NCBI RefSeq assembly: GCF_964340395.1
Contig: NC_135571.1
Span: forward strand, 9,362,953-9,426,952
Source: Glandiceps talaboti
Taxonomy: Eukaryota > Hemichordata > Enteropneusta > Spengelidae
Direction: 5' to 3'
Length of the DNA: 64,000 bases
The notes beneath the pieces are model-generated. The model was given only the letters and a program-made list of their open reading frames with translations, was not told where the DNA came from and ran no database searches. The position numbers and the translations under genes are program-made. Shown here piece by piece: positions 54,441 to 64,000 of the stretch (position 1 is its first letter; every line of letters begins with the position of its first letter).

Positions 54441-57400
54441 TCTGTATGTATGCGTATATGTGCGCGTGCGTTCATTCATGCGTGTGCGGGTGAGCTAGTG
54501 CGTGCTTACGCATGTGTCAAAAACACTAAGAGACATTGTTACATTGCAGGTCTGATCAACGTCACGTTCGTAAAAAGGAATTCTGGCGATAAGTGTCACC
54601 ATTTATATTACAATAAATGAACAAAATCATTTTTCCAGTACATTACACCCAGTATACATTCTTTCATTTAGAGTCAAATTAGAAAGATGATTTACAACAC
54701 TGTTAGTAAACTTATAGTATGTTGAAGCGATTGGATGAAAATAATTTAAAATCATAATTCAATGTGATGGTGGTATTGGTTAATATTCTATGGTAACACT
54801 ATCCATTTAATGTATTTAAAAGCTGTACGAATTGTAACTTTTTTTTTCATCCAGACAATCAGCACTTTCTTAACTGAAAATTGTTAAAATACAATAACTA
54901 GATATTATACATGTCAATTAGAGGTATATTTTTATCTATAAGTAGTATAGTAATAAGTTGAAATTGTGGTCAATTGGAAAACTGATTTTTGGGTACGGAC
55001 CCTAAAATCAATATGATTGGTTATATTGCACTATATAATGTGTACTGGTATACAAATCTGTTTACCAACATGTGATTGAATACTTTGCAGCGTGTATGAT
55101 ATTATAATTAAGTAAGCATATCTAACAACACAAGTTTCATAAACCATTCTAGTTGCTTTAGTAATCATCAGTTATATATGTATTAGTGTTAATGTCATTA
55201 TCTTGAAATACATGTAAAGTCAGATTGGAAACTACAAGTAGAAAGAAAGAATCAAGGAACTTTTTTATGGTACTGTTCAAGTCATTTTCTTAAGACAAGA
55301 CGGTCTATAGGATCATGACGTAAGTGCCTGAAAAGGGATTTTCAGACAACCCAAAACTCTGCGTGTGTTGTCTGGAATTGTCACTCGAACTGCAGCCACG
55401 ATGGCGCCCTCTATGCCACATTGAAGACTGCCGGAGATAGACTGAACGTGCTACTAAGCAACGTCACAAGCTATCAAAATCAGATACACGGACATCCCTT
55501 TTATATATTACGTCGCATTTACATTCACAATTCACTCAGAGTATTTTCATTAACGTGTCATGTGGGAATACGTGTGAACGTGACGCAGATAGTCAATTAG
55601 CTATAAAGATCGTGGTCCACGTTTGAAAATACGTATATTATAACACTCACAGTCAGACTATCGAGTCAATTAGGTATTGAAGCCGTGTGACACCTCTATT
55701 GAACGCGACTGAAAAACTGGAGCTGTTAAAAACACACAAACCAACAGAAAAATACAGCAGCGTATCTATAACGTGATCTGTATAAATACCCCAAATGGCT
55801 AGATAACTGGTATATGTCATCGACAGGCACGTACTCGAAATCGAAATCGTGAAAGATTATATGTTACAGCCCCCATATGACATTTTGTAATATGAGTTCA
55901 TTTTTACCTTAATTCTTAGTATACAAGGAGAAACACGGAAATGCATTATATAATAATATTTAAAAAACGCAAAATTGATTAATATTACAGTAGTATATTA
56001 AGCCATTGTACAAATATAGGACTCTCATTATTGCATACACATGAGTAGCGTATTACTCAACAATATACATATTAATAAAAAATGACATAGACACAACACC
56101 TTTAGATATAGAGAGAGTATTATAATGACATACGGATATGACATGTTTGAGCTGGGTATCCAGACGAATGAATTATTGAAAGTATTAAAATTACAATTTT
56201 TACAGTAGGGTTCATCAATATTATCGGAAATCTCCACCGTCAGCGGAAATTCTCACTCTCACCGAGGGTCCGACTGAATCAACTGATCCCAACGCAATTA
56301 ATAACGACGTTACCGGTAATAAATGCGACTTGAGAGCATATTATTAAATTTAATACGCAACAACGCGTGCATAATGTATCAATTTTGTTACACAGCGCAT
56401 TGAAAACAACAACACCCAGGTATGTCAGCGACCTTAGTGAAATTCTGCCACCATTTCTGTGCTAGTATGTAAAAACGCGAGTTCCGAACAATACACAAGT
56501 ATGGTTCAATGCATGTAAATGCTAACACTACGCCATACGGTATTTATTCAATAAAACGTTGTACAAAAGCGCTAATATTATGAAAATAAGAAACACGTTA
56601 GCAGTAAAAATGACCCTCAATTTAACACCATAGTTATTGCATGTACTAATTTAGTAATTATATACACGTCGCAGCTCGTTGGCCATGTATGTCTTCAGAA
56701 AGCTAAGGCTGGTTTTATTGTTTCACGTTTGACGATGAAGAATTGGTACTGTACGTGATCATACTACAATAATTTGCATTCGGATTTAATGAAAGGGTAA
56801 AAAAGTGGACAAATATATGTATATATAAGGTGCTTTTGAGTGAAAAACCGACAAATATTTAGCATAAATCTGTGAAGTTTTGGACAAAGATAATCCCCAA
56901 AATATAGATAAAACAAACATGTTGTATAATTTGCATAACAATGCAAGAGATAGTACGTAAATGGTATACACGCAAAACACCATGCACAGTATCAGATATA
57001 TCGCACAATTTACAACAGATAAATTGATGATAAAATACACATACCTTAAAATGTATAAAAAACAGAGCGCTTTGGTTAATTCAAGCTGGATGCTCGACGA
57101 CAGTGTTATATTTCACATACACGTTTACATGTCTTGAATACAGATGGGTATTAATCCACACCGTGCAGTGACAGTGAACAGCAAGAAGCATTGTTTCCAT
57201 ACGCATGCGTGCTTGGTGCTAGGCGTTTTTTCTCCACTGCAGTGAATATACCACGTGACTACAGTTCACGTTCAAGTATAAAGGTTTTCTTATGTTAACC
57301 ATTTTTCATTATTCTAATAACCTAAATGACCAGGATTCATTAGCAGCAATTAATTTATTGATTGAGAGCTGACAATCAGTAGATTAAAGTATTAAAGATC

Positions 57401-57580
57401 CCAATCTACTGAGTAAGTGTAATACAGGAGTAATAGATTCAAATGTTGCCAATAAAAGCACATTTTAGGAAACAGATAAACCATAAAGGATATATTTTAT
57501 ACGTATAGGTTCTTTTATGTGAACGATAACTAAATATTTGAATTTCGTTCTCATTTTGTTATTTGTCATTTGAAGGGAGA
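54441..57580. other. Intergenic, nothing recognised
   Basis: AT-rich. One GGCGCCCTCT core stands at 55404. No exon or transposable element with clear ends was seen. Confidence 0.4.
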
Positions 57581-57584
57581 GAGA

Positions 57585-57589
57585 GACAC

Positions 57590-57628
<39 letters not shown>

Positions 57629-57900
57629 GAGAGAGAGACAAAGAGAGAGAGAGACAAACAGACAGAGAGAGATAGCGAGAGAGGGGGTGTCAGTCAGACA
57701 GAGAGACAGCGACAGATAGACATATAGAAACACAGAGACAAATAAAGAGAAAGAAATGCACTCGTCGAACTGACAGAAAGACAGAAGGCATTATGAATGA
57801 ATGAATGAATGAATGAATGAATGAATGAATGAATGAATGAATGAATGAATGAATGAATGAATGAATGAATGAATGAACGAACGAACGAACGAACGAACGT
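57585..57900. repeat. (GA)n, (AATG)n, (AACG)n compound microsatellite
   Basis: GA runs at 57590-57680, mixed ACAGA units, then about 22 AATG units from 57793 that turn into AACG units at 57875-57898. The order, ending TAATAGGGAGACAGTGT-like sequence, mirrors the run at 42520-42600 (CCCTAATGTACGTATTCATT), which suggests a shared ancestral repeat in inverse orientation. Confidence 0.9.
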
Positions 57901-58837
57901 AATAGGGAGACACAGTGTAGAACCACAGGGCCTGGAGTTGATATATTGTTAAATAGTTCTAGGCTTTTAACCCTAACACACTTCTCCTTTTAGATTGCGA
58001 AAAAGTAAAGAAAAACGAATATCGTTGTAATAAATATGCCTTAATATACCGCACTACAATATCCCGCATGTATTTTCTATATGTTGGAAAGTACTCCCTG
58101 CTGGCATTTAAGGCAACCCTGATGACAGCTGTGTCTATTTGTCACTACATTAAATTGTACAAATGCGAAATAGTGGCAATGGGTCGCATAATTTCATTTG
58201 AATAATTGTGTCACTGAGACCTTGGACGCGGAATGCGAGTGAAAGTGGAAAACAGCGACGAGATTGATAACCTAGTCGAGAATAGGAACCTTTGCAAGCT
58301 ATCTCCACGTGAGAGACATATGAGAACACATCGCATTCCTTTTCTTAGCCTGGAAGATATACACCATGTCGTGTAACCACGTAAGCTGACTGGCCACTAT
58401 TGGATATAGGGCTTCACGACATATCGTTCTCTCAACTGGCCGGGAGAAAGACCTCTATTGCTAACTGTACTCTTTACTTCTACACTTAGTCTAATAGCTA
58501 GAAATCCGAACTCAATTCTAGAATTTCATAAATATGCTTCAAAACTTTAAGCTAGTTTGTTGTCACAACACTAATAAAGTTTGAAGATTTTGGTGACATT
58601 AAATTTGAAGTAGACTTTTTGTTAAAATTGAAGGTTTATTCCAAATAATATATTTCTCTGGCTTTTCGTGACGCAATTTGTTTGGAATTTACAGAATTAT
58701 AAACTGACAAAATTTAATGTTACTTCAAAATCAACAGTTTTAATGATTCATTGAATTGACAAATGTCACGCCACTCTTTCCGATCTTTTTGATATATAAA
58801 AATAGAATTGCCAAATACAGTATTTCTTTACATCGAC

Positions 58838-59045
58838 TTAAATCAAAGCATCTTTTACGGCATCGTCCAAGTAGATATTTCGCAGTGTCGCGAAAGAAAT
58901 ACCAGCTCTGGTTTGCGACAATCCTCTTGAAAGATAGTAGCTTGCGTGTGTGTTCATCGTCGTAAACCACAGCCTCTTTTACGGCATCAGAGGTTTTGAT
59001 TTTTTGATGGATCACAGAAGAAAAAAAATTCTGGTTTGCGATAAT
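58838..59045. repeat. Two copies of a ~90-bp dispersed repeat (family M)
   Basis: TCTTTTACGGCATCGTCCAA ... CAGCTCTGGTTTGCGACAAT, then CGTCGTAAACCACAGCCTCT, TTTACGGCATCAGAGG ... CTGGTTTGCGATAATGG. A third copy is at 36165-36240. TCGTAAACCACAG and CTCTGGTTTGCGA are nearly inverse, so each unit can fold. Confidence 0.7.
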
Positions 59046-59316
59046 GGTTTGTGTTGTGAAATCACAAAACAGTGTCAAAGGTCATTTCAATTAGTGATCA
59101 TTATCTTATTTATGAATATATAATTGTCAAATGTCATGCCCTTCTAAAGTTCAAAACAATGTGCGAATGAACAGTATTGCCATATGTCGCCATTTTAACA
59201 ACTCGTATTAATTTTGTGACATGAAGTGCAGTGAAAAAACACGTCATGTAAATTATATGTAACAGTTATGTGAATATCAGAAAATGTCAAACTTCATACA
59301 AATAAAAATATCGTGA

Positions 59317-59690
59317 GGCCTAATAAAAACAATTTTGTGGTTCTAATTACATTCAATTTTGGAATAGGTGAGGTAGGTAGATTTTTTATTTTATTTTTAT
59401 TATATTTTTTTTTCATGTGTGAGTGTCTAGTTCAGGTTTTTCATTGTTTTCCAAATGGTCTCTGCATTGTTTATTTCATCCTATCAGATGTACAGCCATT
59501 ACAGATTGGAAGAATAGTTTTATGTTGTCTTTTTAAAGTTGATGTCAGTTTCCGCAATCACTATTTCTTGTGACTTCACAATTTTTTGCAATTTTCACTA
59601 TTTTTTTCTCGAAAACGTAATATAAAGTTTAGGGTCAGCAGTATAAAACTATGTTGGGCCGGGTAAACAATTATTTTTTTAATAATAAAT
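59317..59690. mobile_element. TIR element family A, full-length but eroded copy 2
   Basis: GGCCTAATAAAAACAATTTT, GTGGTTCTAATTACATTCAA, then the same interior as at 22187 (GTGAGTGTCTAGTTCAGG, AGATGTACAGCCATTACAGA). The right end has lost most of its terminal repeat (GGGCCGGGTAAACAATTATT). Confidence 0.8.
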
Positions 59691-60412
59691 ATTCATGCAC
59701 TTTCAAATAAAAAGATGTATTTTCCAAAAAATAGATATACACGCAATTGTAAATAAACACACATTAAAAAAACCCAACTAGATATGCATGCAATTTCATA
59801 TAGATATAAAATGTACAAGAACACAAATGGAAACTCTCATATGACATACACGTACTATACTCACAGGGTTTCCAAAAATTCTGGATTAATTATCGCCCTA
59901 TTAACAGAGTACCAGGAGGTCAGCCTGATAACTGATACAATGATATGTTTACAGCAAAGATATATGTATGTAATTTTCATAAAAATACAATTATATACTT
60001 TAGATATGTACACGATTTCATATGAACAATATGACACTGTATTTAAAATATAGATATGTGCGCAATTTCAAAATAGATGGGATCATATAATTTGACATTT
60101 ACACTTTAAGACACTAGTGCGTATCAACATTCCATTTATAAATGAAACATGCCAAGGTTAAAATAAGAGCTAGCGATATAATTATTTATCTCAGTATGAA
60201 TGCATGACTAGTTAGGCATAACAATGTAGTCATCAAATATTAATATTACTCAAATTCCGTCTTAATGAAGGAAATGTACATGGACCGACATCTATCTACA
60301 GGTGTTTCCGTAATATGCCTTTATAGTGTCTTTGTTAACATCCGTGGCAAGTATTAGTAAGATCATGGATGTATTAGGGGATAATCAACCAGAACTCACT
60401 AGTCAATTTATT

Positions 60413-60519
60413 AGGGTATAGCCTGGAATCCATGCGGATGTGGGCTTTGAATTCATTATTTCCCCAACAAATCAAAATTCAAAATCCTCAATCGCCCGGA
60501 TTCTAGGCTAACTAGGGTA
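60413..60519. mobile_element. Short TIR element (family I)
   Basis: AGGGTATAGCCTGGAATCC on the left and GGATTCTAGGCTAACTAGGG on the right are inverted, with AATTCATTATTT and AAATCAAAATT near the centre. TATAGCCTAGAATCCAGG near 62374 is a fragment of the same family. Confidence 0.7.
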
Positions 60520-61789
60520 GGACTCTGATAGTGTTTTTGTTGTTTTCTTTTTTTTCTATATACAATGCAAATATGATCAATAGCCATGCCAGACAGACTA
60601 ACAAGAAATAAAGCCTGGCTGGTTAATCAAGTGTTCAAAACAGGATATACACACAGATGACACAGACACTGGAAAAGTTAATAAGTTTAAAACGCAAGTT
60701 AAAAATATGCTAGCTTAGGCCAAGTACATGTAAAGGGTAGTATGAAACAAAATCTGTAAAGTATAGATATATTGCATGCAATTATTGTGGATTCGGAACA
60801 AAAGGAATAGGAAATGAATACCTCTCCCCATCCCAAATAACTGCAAACACCAAAGCAAGCAACAGCGTACACTAAAACACAAAACCGGCCTCTAATGAAA
60901 GACACACACTTATTATTGTCTTTGAAGAGAAAATATGGATTATATACCCTGGTTGTACTACGTCACGACAACCCGTGTCTACATCACCAGTTCTACAGTG
61001 CTCAAAACATTCCAAATCGCCATCTTTTCCCGATTTTTCATAAATTAGCCTGAGGAGGTATAATTATATTATTCCAGCTGGTAAGTGCTTGTGACCTCTT
61101 TGTTTATAACTACTCATCTAGGGACTCATAATAACAAGGCCCCTTAGGTGTCTTTTCCTTGGCTGAATGAGGGCAAATATTGGGGAATAATTAGGCATAC
61201 ATGCACACACACACACACACACAAACAGCACAACATATTTGAGACCAGGTCCAGAGTGTGTTTGATTAAAAACGGTTTAATTTGTTCAAATACATTAATA
61301 TACACATATATTGTAAAGAATAAAAACCCATCTTTACACATTTTGTCCAAAGTTTTGACAGAAAAACATCCTAGTCTGTAGTGATTATTGTATTCTTTTC
61401 TTTATTTCAAAGATTACACTGCAGTTGTTAGGACTGCTACATTCTAGATTGCGATCAATTATCTATCAGAGTACGTTGTTCTACGTCCATTGTTTAATTT
61501 ATCACTGTCACATGCTGGACACTGATTGGATGAAGAGAAGGTTTTGTTGACAACATTGTTGACATTCACTAAACACAGGCAATTTTTGTTGTAATCATTA
61601 ATTTGGTTGCAGGCGAGTTTGTTTGGATTTGCTTTCCTTAGACTCTCGCTTGGGAAGGTCTCGTAGACAGAGCCCCCAGCATAGACAGTCTGGGTAACTG
61701 AGCCTATGAATACACTAGTAATGTGTTAAGTTTCCCTTGGTAACAGGAGGTACAATTCATGTGTTTTCTTTGGATATAAAGGCGATTTG

Positions 61790-62090
61790 TCACATGGTTT
61801 GTTTCCCTTGGAAATTGTACATGTATGTATTAGTCATGTGACTGGTTTCCTTGGATATAATACATGGAAGCATAAGTCACATGACTGGTTTCCTTGGAAA
61901 TAGTTCATGGAACCATAAGTCATGATGTGATTGTTCCCTTGGAAATAGTTCATGGAACCATGAGTCATGTGATTGGTTCCCTTGGAAACAGTACACAGAA
62001 GCATATGTCATGTGATTGGTTCCCTTGGAAACAGTACATGGAACCACGAGTCATGTGATTGGTTCCCGTGGAAACGGAATACTCTTGGCT
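61790..62090. repeat. ~43-bp tandem array with ATTGG (inverted CCAAT) cores
   Basis: About seven units such as AGTCATGTGATTGGTTCCCT followed by TGGAAACAGTACATGGAACC. The array ends about 45 bases beyond the LTO1 stop, in its 3' flank. Confidence 0.85.
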
Positions 62091-62134
62091 TGTTGTACAT
62101 TTATCATCAGGAAGTCACTGTCTCAATTGATAAT

Positions 62135-62209
62135 TCAGAATGATAAAACTGGTTTATCTTTTCTTGGTTCTCCTTCAAACTTCAGAGTAACGTTAAGTAA
62201 TGAACAAAC
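62135..62209 (-). CDS. LTO1: LTO1 last exon
   Basis: Acceptor TTCTCTTATAG before 62209. Twenty-four residues, VCSLLNVTLKFEGEPRKDKP and VLSF, then TGA. It corresponds to CSLLNV...GLSF in human. It is too short to stand out without the comparison. Confidence 0.88.
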   Translation of the reverse strand, partial: VCSLLNVTLKFEGEPRKDKPVLSF

Positions 62210-63685
62210 CTATAAGAGAATAAACACACGATAATATTAAGGGTGGAGATCAATAGTTCGATATAAGGATAAAAACTAAATTCTTGTACTTAGGCCTCAG
62301 ACCCCCTACCCTTCTAACTAAATTGGCCAAAATTGAAAATCCAGACAGCACAATCAATTTCAAATCAGTATGTAGTATAGCCTAGAATCCAGGTGAATGA
62401 GTCCACAGAACCTAAAGTTTATGAAAATACCTTTATTTCCTGGAGTGGCGTCTTCAAATGACTGCAAGGTGGGTAAATGAAATATGGTGGTATTTTATCA
62501 TCTAATATAAGTTGTATCAGAACATTTGTGGTATATACCTGTTTGAACTTGGCTCTTATTTTGTTTAAGTCTTCAAAGAAGTTTTTACAATGGACATCAT
62601 TCAAAGGAAACTGTTCTAGTAAAGTGTGGACTGATTCTAAAACTTTTAGTTTCCTGGAAAAGATCAAGAAAACACAGATTTTACAGTTGTTATTTTCCTG
62701 GAAAAGATCCGGAAAACACAGATTTTACACTTGTTATTTTCCTGGAAAAGATCAAGAAAACATGATGACATATTTGAAGTTGAGAGACATCAGGAGACAT
62801 AGACTGTAAGATGTCATGTTGTGCTGCCCTCACAGGCCAGTGAAAATGGTTGACTGCCTGTGTGAGGGCGCCCTGTCATGGTATATCGTACAGACTACAG
62901 GAGACAATGCTCTCAATGAACAATGTAACAAGGATTGGTGCCCTCTTGGTTTTTTTGTTACAAAGTTACATAGACAATATTCAGATACTGACGCCATGCA
63001 AGTACATAAAATAATACATTTTATCTCAATGTCAAGATCATTGTCAAAAGGAAGATTCAAATACATTACATTCACAGTGAGATAAAATGTAACATTTCAT
63101 GCATATGCATTCTATCAGCGCCTGTATTGTTTCTGTAATTTGTAACAAAACATGCGAGATGTAAAAAATATCATGTCCCCTAATTTTTACTCTATAGTTT
63201 GATAGTAAGTCAAAAACGTTATGAACAAATTGTACAGTAATCACACTGAATGTTATCGATGTTTTCAATTGCAGAGTTACAATATTATTGTATTTTTTTT
63301 TACTTGGAAATGTTTTTGTGAATTGATAACATATTTTCCCAAGATCAGTTACACTTGATTTTACTTATGTAGATCCATACTTCATGGTCTTATATTCTTA
63401 TAAACTGGCAAGTTGTGAAAGTGTCACTGGTCTCTACAATTCTGGAATTATTCTGGGGCGAGAATACTACAACGTTGTACCATACATGTATGCAATTTCC
63501 TTTACCTTGAATTACTAGTAGATTCATCACGTTGTAAGATCATTCTCCATGTTGTAATAAAACCCTGATAGAAACCAATCTCTGATGCTATTTCTTGTGC
63601 TTTTTGTTTACCAAGTTTTTGACCTTCTTGTAATCCTTTCAGTTTGCCATCAGAGTAGCCTTCATTGAAACCCGCCTCCTGGTAT
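62135..63685 (-). CDS. LTO1: LTO1/ORAOV1 homologue, C-terminal three exons
   Basis: LTO1 partners YAE1 as an adaptor that delivers the cytosolic iron-sulfur assembly targeting complex to the ribosome-recycling ATPase ABCE1/Rli1. Exons on the minus strand: 63685-63506, 62653-62539, 62209-62135 (stop). The first visible exon has the family's deca-GX3 pattern (GFNEGYSDGKLKGLQEGQKL) and SEIGFYQGF, as in human SEIGCYQGF. The second has KLKVLESVHTLLEQFPLNDV and LNKIRAKFKQ, matching KMKVLES ... LDKIRGKFKQ. The third gives VCSLLNV and ends KDKPVLSF; the conserved C-terminal hydrophobic-Ser-Phe/Trp-type end is used in targeting-complex recruitment in the yeast protein. Junctions are AG/GT and in phase throughout. 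The N-terminal exon, about 20 residues in human, lies beyond the window or was not recognised. Confidence 0.92.
62539..62653 (-). CDS. LTO1: LTO1 exon with KFKQ motif
   Basis: Acceptor GATCTTTTCCAG, donor CAG/GTATAT. The first base completes the Arg codon split with the previous exon. If the donor were ignored, reading would run on to a stop near 62419, giving an unrelated tail. Confidence 0.9.
62645..62765 (-). repeat. 44-bp tandem triplication of an LTO1 splice acceptor
   Basis: TTTTCCTGGAAAAGATC recurs at 44-base steps (CCTG at 62653, 62697 and 62741). On the minus strand each copy presents GATCTTTTCCAG/GAAA. Only the innermost leads into the conserved exon. Confidence 0.9.
62802..62898. 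mobile_element. Family G element, copy 3, in an LTO1 intron
   Basis: GACTGTAAGATGTCATGTTG, GTGTGAGGGCGCCCTGTCAT and ATCGTACAGACTAC match copy 1 at 18546 in the same orientation. Confidence 0.75.
63506..63685 (-). CDS. LTO1: LTO1 exon with deca-GX3 repeat
   Basis: Acceptor TTTTATGACAG before 63685, donor TCAAG/GTAAAG after 63506. Encodes YQEAGFNEGYSDGKLKGLQE and continues to GFITTWRMILQRDE. Gly recurs every four residues, the LTO1/YAE1 signature. Confidence 0.92.
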
Positions 63686-63947
63686 CTGTCATAAAACATT
63701 AAAATATTAATCTTTACCAAAATTTCATGATCTGTACACCAAAAAAATTATAAAGAAAACTACAGATAATATATCTGATAGCACCCATCGACTTCACTGT
63801 GGGTTTGTTAAAACAACGTCTGGCAGCAGATATGTAGCAGCTTGATGTCATACGAATAGATATAGAAATGCTTTTGTGCTGTCTACAATCAGGGTGTTTT
63901 ATCAAACTTGCACTAAATAAACATATTCACTATTGGTGCTATTTGTT

Positions 63948-64000
63948 CTAGTGTTATGTAGTGTTATGTAGTGTTACATGGTGTTATGTAGTGTTACATG
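63948..64000. repeat. 10-bp tandem repeat cut by the window end
   Basis: TAGTGTTATG / TAGTGTTACA units, at least five, continuing past the last base. Confidence 0.8.

Noticed and set aside
54044-54620. HTYI, YVCM and PARPPARP frames.
   Set aside because: Products of the ATGT and GCCC microsatellites.
62419-62538. LTO1 ending by reading through to 62419.
   Set aside because: A good donor after FKQ and a downstream exon restoring the conserved CSLLNV ... LSF end make the spliced form far better.

Overview
The window is nuclear DNA from an animal: AT-rich, intron-dense and full of short tandem repeats and small non-autonomous transposable elements. The supported genes suggest a marine invertebrate, most likely a non-vertebrate deuterostome (hemichordate, echinoderm or cephalochordate grade). 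They are a vertebrate-type NEU2/3/4 sialidase, a multi-module pleiotrophin/midkine protein, a PRD-class homeobox gene and LTO1, plus a tRNA-derived SINE. The species cannot be fixed from the sequence alone.

Layout. (1) About 0.8-16 kb, plus strand: the 3' part of an exo-alpha-sialidase gene; its 5' exons lie before the window. It has two homologous alternatives for one Asp-box exon, 6179-6357 and 12355-12530, whose phases allow exactly one to be used. The first sits inside an array of decayed copies of its own ends. (2) 16-24.9 kb: no recognisable gene, only tandem and palindromic repeats. (3) 24.9-34.7 kb, plus strand: a secreted heparin-binding growth factor of the pleiotrophin/midkine family, with two N-type and four C-type cysteine modules, nearly all on phase 1-1 exons. 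(4) 37.1-37.4 kb: a frameshifted fragment resembling Crypton/DUF3504 (ZMYM/QRICH1/KCTD1-type) proteins. (5) 38.6-40.5 kb, minus: an intronless gene for a 640-residue, probably disordered protein of unknown function. (6) 43.7-46.1 kb, minus: a three-exon PRD-class homeobox gene with an eh1-like motif and a 12-residue C-terminal repeat. (7) 51.0-53.8 kb, minus: a single-exon gene for a 904-residue multi-pass membrane protein that I cannot assign to a family. (8) 62.1-63.7 kb, minus: the last three exons of LTO1.

The genes do not form an obvious functional unit. What they share is internal duplication: exons in the sialidase and growth-factor genes, splice acceptors in LTO1, and peptide repeats in the homeobox gene. 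At least ten families of short palindromic or terminal-inverted-repeat elements fill the introns and spacers, several present two or more times within this window. All exon boundaries were read by eye from splice signals, reading frame and family similarity; no transcript data were available.
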